A stretch of 64,000 nt of DNA from NCBI RefSeq assembly GCF_026914265.1, contig NC_069125.1, forward strand, positions 69,084,046-69,148,045, in the 5' to 3' direction. Numbering within the stretch: the stretch's first letter is position 1; each line of letters begins with the position of its first letter. Source of the stretch: Mya arenaria. Lineage: Eukaryota; Mollusca; Bivalvia; Myida; Myidae. The notes beneath the pieces were generated by a model, which was given only the letters and a program-made list of their open reading frames with translations, was not told where the DNA came from and did no database searches. Below are positions 62,201-64,000 of this stretch, piece by piece. A program made the position numbers and the translations under genes.

Positions 62201-63190
62201 CAGGCAAGTTCATGAAAAAGCTACGCCAGCAGTTCCAAGACAGACTTGGAGACGCAGGGACACAAGCTGAGGAAAGCCTTTCCAGTATTCGCACTGTGCG
62301 CACATTCTCGGCGGAACACAAGGTCGCCAACCTGTATGGTGCAGACGTTGACAAGAGCTACCAAGTTGGCAAAAAATTGGCAGCAGCTGGAGGTATGGAG
62401 AGATGCTTTAAAGTTCTTTGAGTTGTGTTTTTAAATTAAAAAAATATATAAATAATAATGTGTTTTTAATTATATAAAAAAAAATGATGGCCACTTGTCA
62501 TGACTGGTATTAAAATAGAGATTGTAAACAGAGATGATTTAAAAAAAATGTATTTTAATAGGTAAATGCTAATTGTTTGCGTGTTTAGAGCTTTTAAGAA
62601 CTATAAATAACATATTATTGAACACTTCCTGCAGGAATATTTGAGGGTGGTGTGGGCATGATGGTTGCCGGCTCCATCGTGCTTGTGTTATGGTACGGCG
62701 GGAAGCTGGTCCATGAAAACTACCAGAACCCAGGCTCTGGTGTGACTCCAGGCATCTTCACTTGTATGTCATTTAGCAGTTTATTTTTTATGTTATAATG
62801 TTGAATAAGCTGATTTAAAACAAAAGTAAATGATTTTCCATTTAATACTTTAATGTAAAATGAACTTCTTTAACTCAGTTTGGTATTCATCTTTACTAAA
62901 TGATTGTTTTTTAAGGCATTTGACCACAATAGCTTTTTCTCTAACAAAAAGTCTCCATTCATTATTTACTTTTACAATCACACCCTGTTCTATTTGATTT
63001 TCAATCGAACTCTCAAAAATTCTCAATCTTGACAGTAAACAAAAGCTTCCGGCCAAAATACAGATGATAATAACCAACGTACCTCTTGCAGTAGCAGTTT
63101 GTTTGTTTGTTTTCAGCGTTTCTTTTGTACACCCTTCAAGTTGCCATGGCGTTTGCCCTGATGTCAGCCCTATATGGAGATTTTATGCAA
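56144..63190 (+). CDS. ABCB half-transporter (TAP/ABCB9/ABCB10-like), N-terminal and transmembrane domains, partial at 3' end
   Basis: Ten exons join in phase: 56144-56297, 56570-56964, 58128-58268, 58536-58647, 58882-59056, 59355-59415, 61746-61881, 62204-62392, 62635-62763, 63117-63190 (about 522 residues so far). Residues up to about 180 hold four hydrophobic segments, an extra domain like the TMD0 of TAP and TAPL. The core ABC type-1 membrane domain follows, with hallmarks VSLAKPE, APLYFGKVVD, ARLRKHLFMSIVQQDVAFFD, RTGELCNRLSSDTQVLQNAV, AEESLSSIRTVRTFSAE and LLYTLQVAMAFALMSALYGD. These are ABCB signatures of the coupling helices and TM helices. The next exons should carry Walker A, the signature motif and Walker B but fall outside the window. 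Such half-transporters dimerise to move peptides or other substrates across lysosomal, ER or mitochondrial membranes; TMD0 argues for the TAPL-like side, the core for ABCB9/10. Exact orthology is unresolved. Translation may start at 56144 or the adjacent ATG at 56147. Confidence 0.95.
56570..56964 (+). CDS. ABCB exon 2: TMD0 helices 2-4
   Basis: Acceptor CCATTTCAG, donor AAG|GTGAGC. It contains three hydrophobic segments: FDLVLLAFLKVSVHAPSIAY, SLINAVNILISLGGLAF and LLVCAVVLSLIETGLILY. Confidence 0.93.
57746..57901. repeat. Near-perfect 156-bp palindrome (arms about 75 bp) in ABCB intron 2
   Basis: The left arm starts TAAGGAATGTATTGCGGGGT and passes GAACGCAATTGGGTTAGTCA. The right arm returns GACCAACCCAATTGCGTTC to GCAATTCATTCCTTA. 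The centre is GGAGTCCTTCGGACTCC. Arms differ at only a few bases. The flank at 57320-57380 repeats AATTGCGTTCAT and ATTCCTTAAATGAA, so the parent element may be larger. Confidence 0.9.
58128..58268 (+). CDS. ABCB exon 3: linker into core domain
   Basis: After TTTATAG; encodes charged linker EVERNEINLQLIRIKHLF, then KEGNPVKKAVSIKR and LVSLAKP, the usual entry to an ABCB core. Exactly 47 codons; donor CCT|GTACGT. Confidence 0.92.
58536..58647 (+). CDS. ABCB exon 4: core TM1
   Basis: After GCATTCAG; encodes EFPMLLGGTLSLFFSSGTQI and APLYFGKVVDAA, the TM1 and luminal region of an ABCB core. Donor G|GTAGGA. Confidence 0.92.
58882..59056 (+). CDS. ABCB exon 5: core TM2 and coupling region
   Basis: After CCTTTCAG; encodes TILILLVIYVGGSLF, LAGQRVVARLRKHLF and IVQQDVAFFDTN, typical of the TM2-TM3 cytoplasmic loop of half-transporters. 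Donor AG|GTGACG. Confidence 0.95.
59355..59415 (+). CDS. ABCB exon 6: TGEL-NRLSSDTQ motif
   Basis: A 61-bp exon after GGTTTCAG encoding TGELCNRLSSDTQVLQNAVT, among the most conserved core ABCB stretches. Donor ACA|GTAAGT. The following intron is 2.3 kb and hosts a MITE. Confidence 0.95.
60484..60847. mobile_element. MITE with TTAA flanks (copy 2, long) in ABCB intron 6
   Basis: TTAAAGCTGCACTCTCACAG at left and CTGTGAGAGTGCAGCTTTAA at right are exact inverted copies with TTAA at both ends. 364 bp, no ORF. Second inverted zones inside (AAAGTTTTATG/CATAAAAC-type) give a hairpin-like body. TTAA duplication suggests a piggyBac-type mobiliser. Confidence 0.85.
61746..61881 (+). CDS. ABCB exon 7: core TM3-TM4
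   Basis: After TTTACAG; encodes NFSMLARYLLQMIGSLVLMF and TGVLLSVVPIVSLSAVQY. Two closely spaced helices as expected. Donor G|GTAGGT. Confidence 0.94.
62204..62392 (+). CDS. ABCB exon 8: second cytoplasmic loop
   Basis: After TTACCCAG; encodes KFMKKLRQQFQDRLGDAG, AEESLSSIRTVRTFSAEH and VDKSYQVGKKLAAAG. The AEE-S-IRTVR-F motif is diagnostic of the ABCB/TAP branch. Confidence 0.95.
62635..62763 (+). CDS. ABCB exon 9: core TM5
   Basis: After CCTGCAG; encodes FEGGVGMMVAGSIVLVLWYG, KLVHENYQNPGSG and TPGIFT. The loop PGSGVTPG is in the position of the usual G(Q)MTVG turn. Confidence 0.94.
63117..63190 (+). CDS. ABCB exon 10: core TM6 (last exon in window)
   Basis: After TGTTTTCAG; encodes FLLYTLQVAMAFALMSALYG and DFMQ before GTAAGA. 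The nucleotide-binding exons must lie beyond 64000; none was found in 63191-64000. Confidence 0.93.
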
Positions 63191-64000
63191 GTAAGAAGAA
63201 GAGTTTCTGCAAAAATTAACAAGCTTTTATTATCAAAACCATTATTTTTCAGAAACTGATTTCCAGTATAAATGAAGATATTTATTTTTTTATCTCATTC
63301 ATAAATAAAAGATCCGTGTCTGTGTTACAGAATCATCTTAAGTAATAAATAGAGGATAGTTGCTTGTTTCAGGGTAAGATCGCAATAATTTGCACCGAGT
63401 GAGCAACATAAGCAACATTTCATGAGTGGCGTAGACGTCAGTGATTTATTTACTTTTGGTGTTCACAAGGTGAAATATATTGTGATCCTTTTCCTTAAAA
63501 TATTCAAAATGATTTAGAGACTTTATTTGTTTAAGAAATACAAATTTTAAACATTACCACTTAGGAAAAAACATTAAAAATCAGATTAAGTTGAATCTGT
63601 TATTCAACCCTGGGAAGTGCCATTGCGTTGATGTCGTTGTTGAGATAATTATTTGGGCGTCTGCCTGCGGTGCAACTTTTCAATTTTAACCTATATCTCC
63701 AGATTTGAACAACTAAATTGAAATGTATCTTTTCATCACTTTAAATCTGAACACAAAATTATGCATAATGATCTGAAATCAACAACAAAATCTAATTTCC
63801 ATTTGTTCTACGCCCCATGCTGTCAATATTTTAGAAGCTGTCTTATATCTATTAGAGTTGAAGTGTTTTATCTATTATACTATTAAACTTATGAACAAAA
63901 TAAGGTAAACCTGTGAGACTCCACTGTTTTCTGAAGTGGGCAACAGTGAAATCCTATAATGAGAATGATACAATGTTTATTTTAGTGGCTAATGTAATAA
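63191..64000 (+). other. ABCB intron 10, 5' part
   Basis: No exon for the start of the nucleotide-binding domain is visible; AT-rich intron sequence to the window end. Confidence 0.5.

Overview
This is eukaryotic, AT-rich, intron-rich animal DNA. The repeat content (tRNA-derived SINEs, many short inverted-repeat DNA elements, a GACA/GACG-tailed tandem repeat, long TA microsatellites) suggests a marine invertebrate, most likely a bivalve mollusc. That assignment is inference; no species can be named from the sequence alone.

Three host protein genes are well supported. (1) A Yippee-like gene of the YPEL1-4 type lies on the minus strand. It has four coding exons between 25314 and 13367, and a probable non-coding first exon and E-box-rich promoter near 34.4-34.65 kb. 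(2) A minus-strand gene at 46095-42613 has six exons. It encodes a single-pass membrane protein with a long serine-rich cytoplasmic tail carrying five Y-[ED]-[ST]-[hydrophobic] motifs; I do not recognise the family. (3) A plus-strand ABCB half-transporter begins at 56144. Ten exons encode an extra N-terminal membrane domain and the core transmembrane domain; the nucleotide-binding domain lies beyond the window. Two weaker convergent small genes (71 and 43 codons) sit at 37.9-40.2 kb, inside a 3-kb block bounded by matching inverted terminal sequences.

Layout: 0-6.4 kb is block A of an old duplication. It is interrupted by a 42-bp minisatellite and a cluster of fold-back repeats with a nested insertion. 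6.4-13.4 kb is non-coding and is partly possible YPEL 3' UTR. 13.4-34.6 kb is the YPEL gene. Its large introns hold block B (17.6-20.4 kb, a paralogous copy of block A), a 25-bp minisatellite, a SINE with clear target-site duplications and several non-autonomous DNA elements. 35.1-36.75 kb is a GC-rich tandem array with a 395-bp unit. 37.7-40.7 kb is the inverted-repeat-bounded block. 42.6-46.1 kb is the membrane-protein gene. 46.1-55.6 kb is repeat-rich and includes a decayed hAT transposase and a 977-bp hAT-type element with a perfect 8-bp target duplication. 56.1-64 kb is the ABCB gene.

No reverse transcriptase, retroviral, CRISPR or bacterial-type feature was seen. The host genes look functionally unrelated. 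Most of the structure in the window comes from non-autonomous DNA transposons and from tandem repeats growing inside duplicated non-coding DNA.
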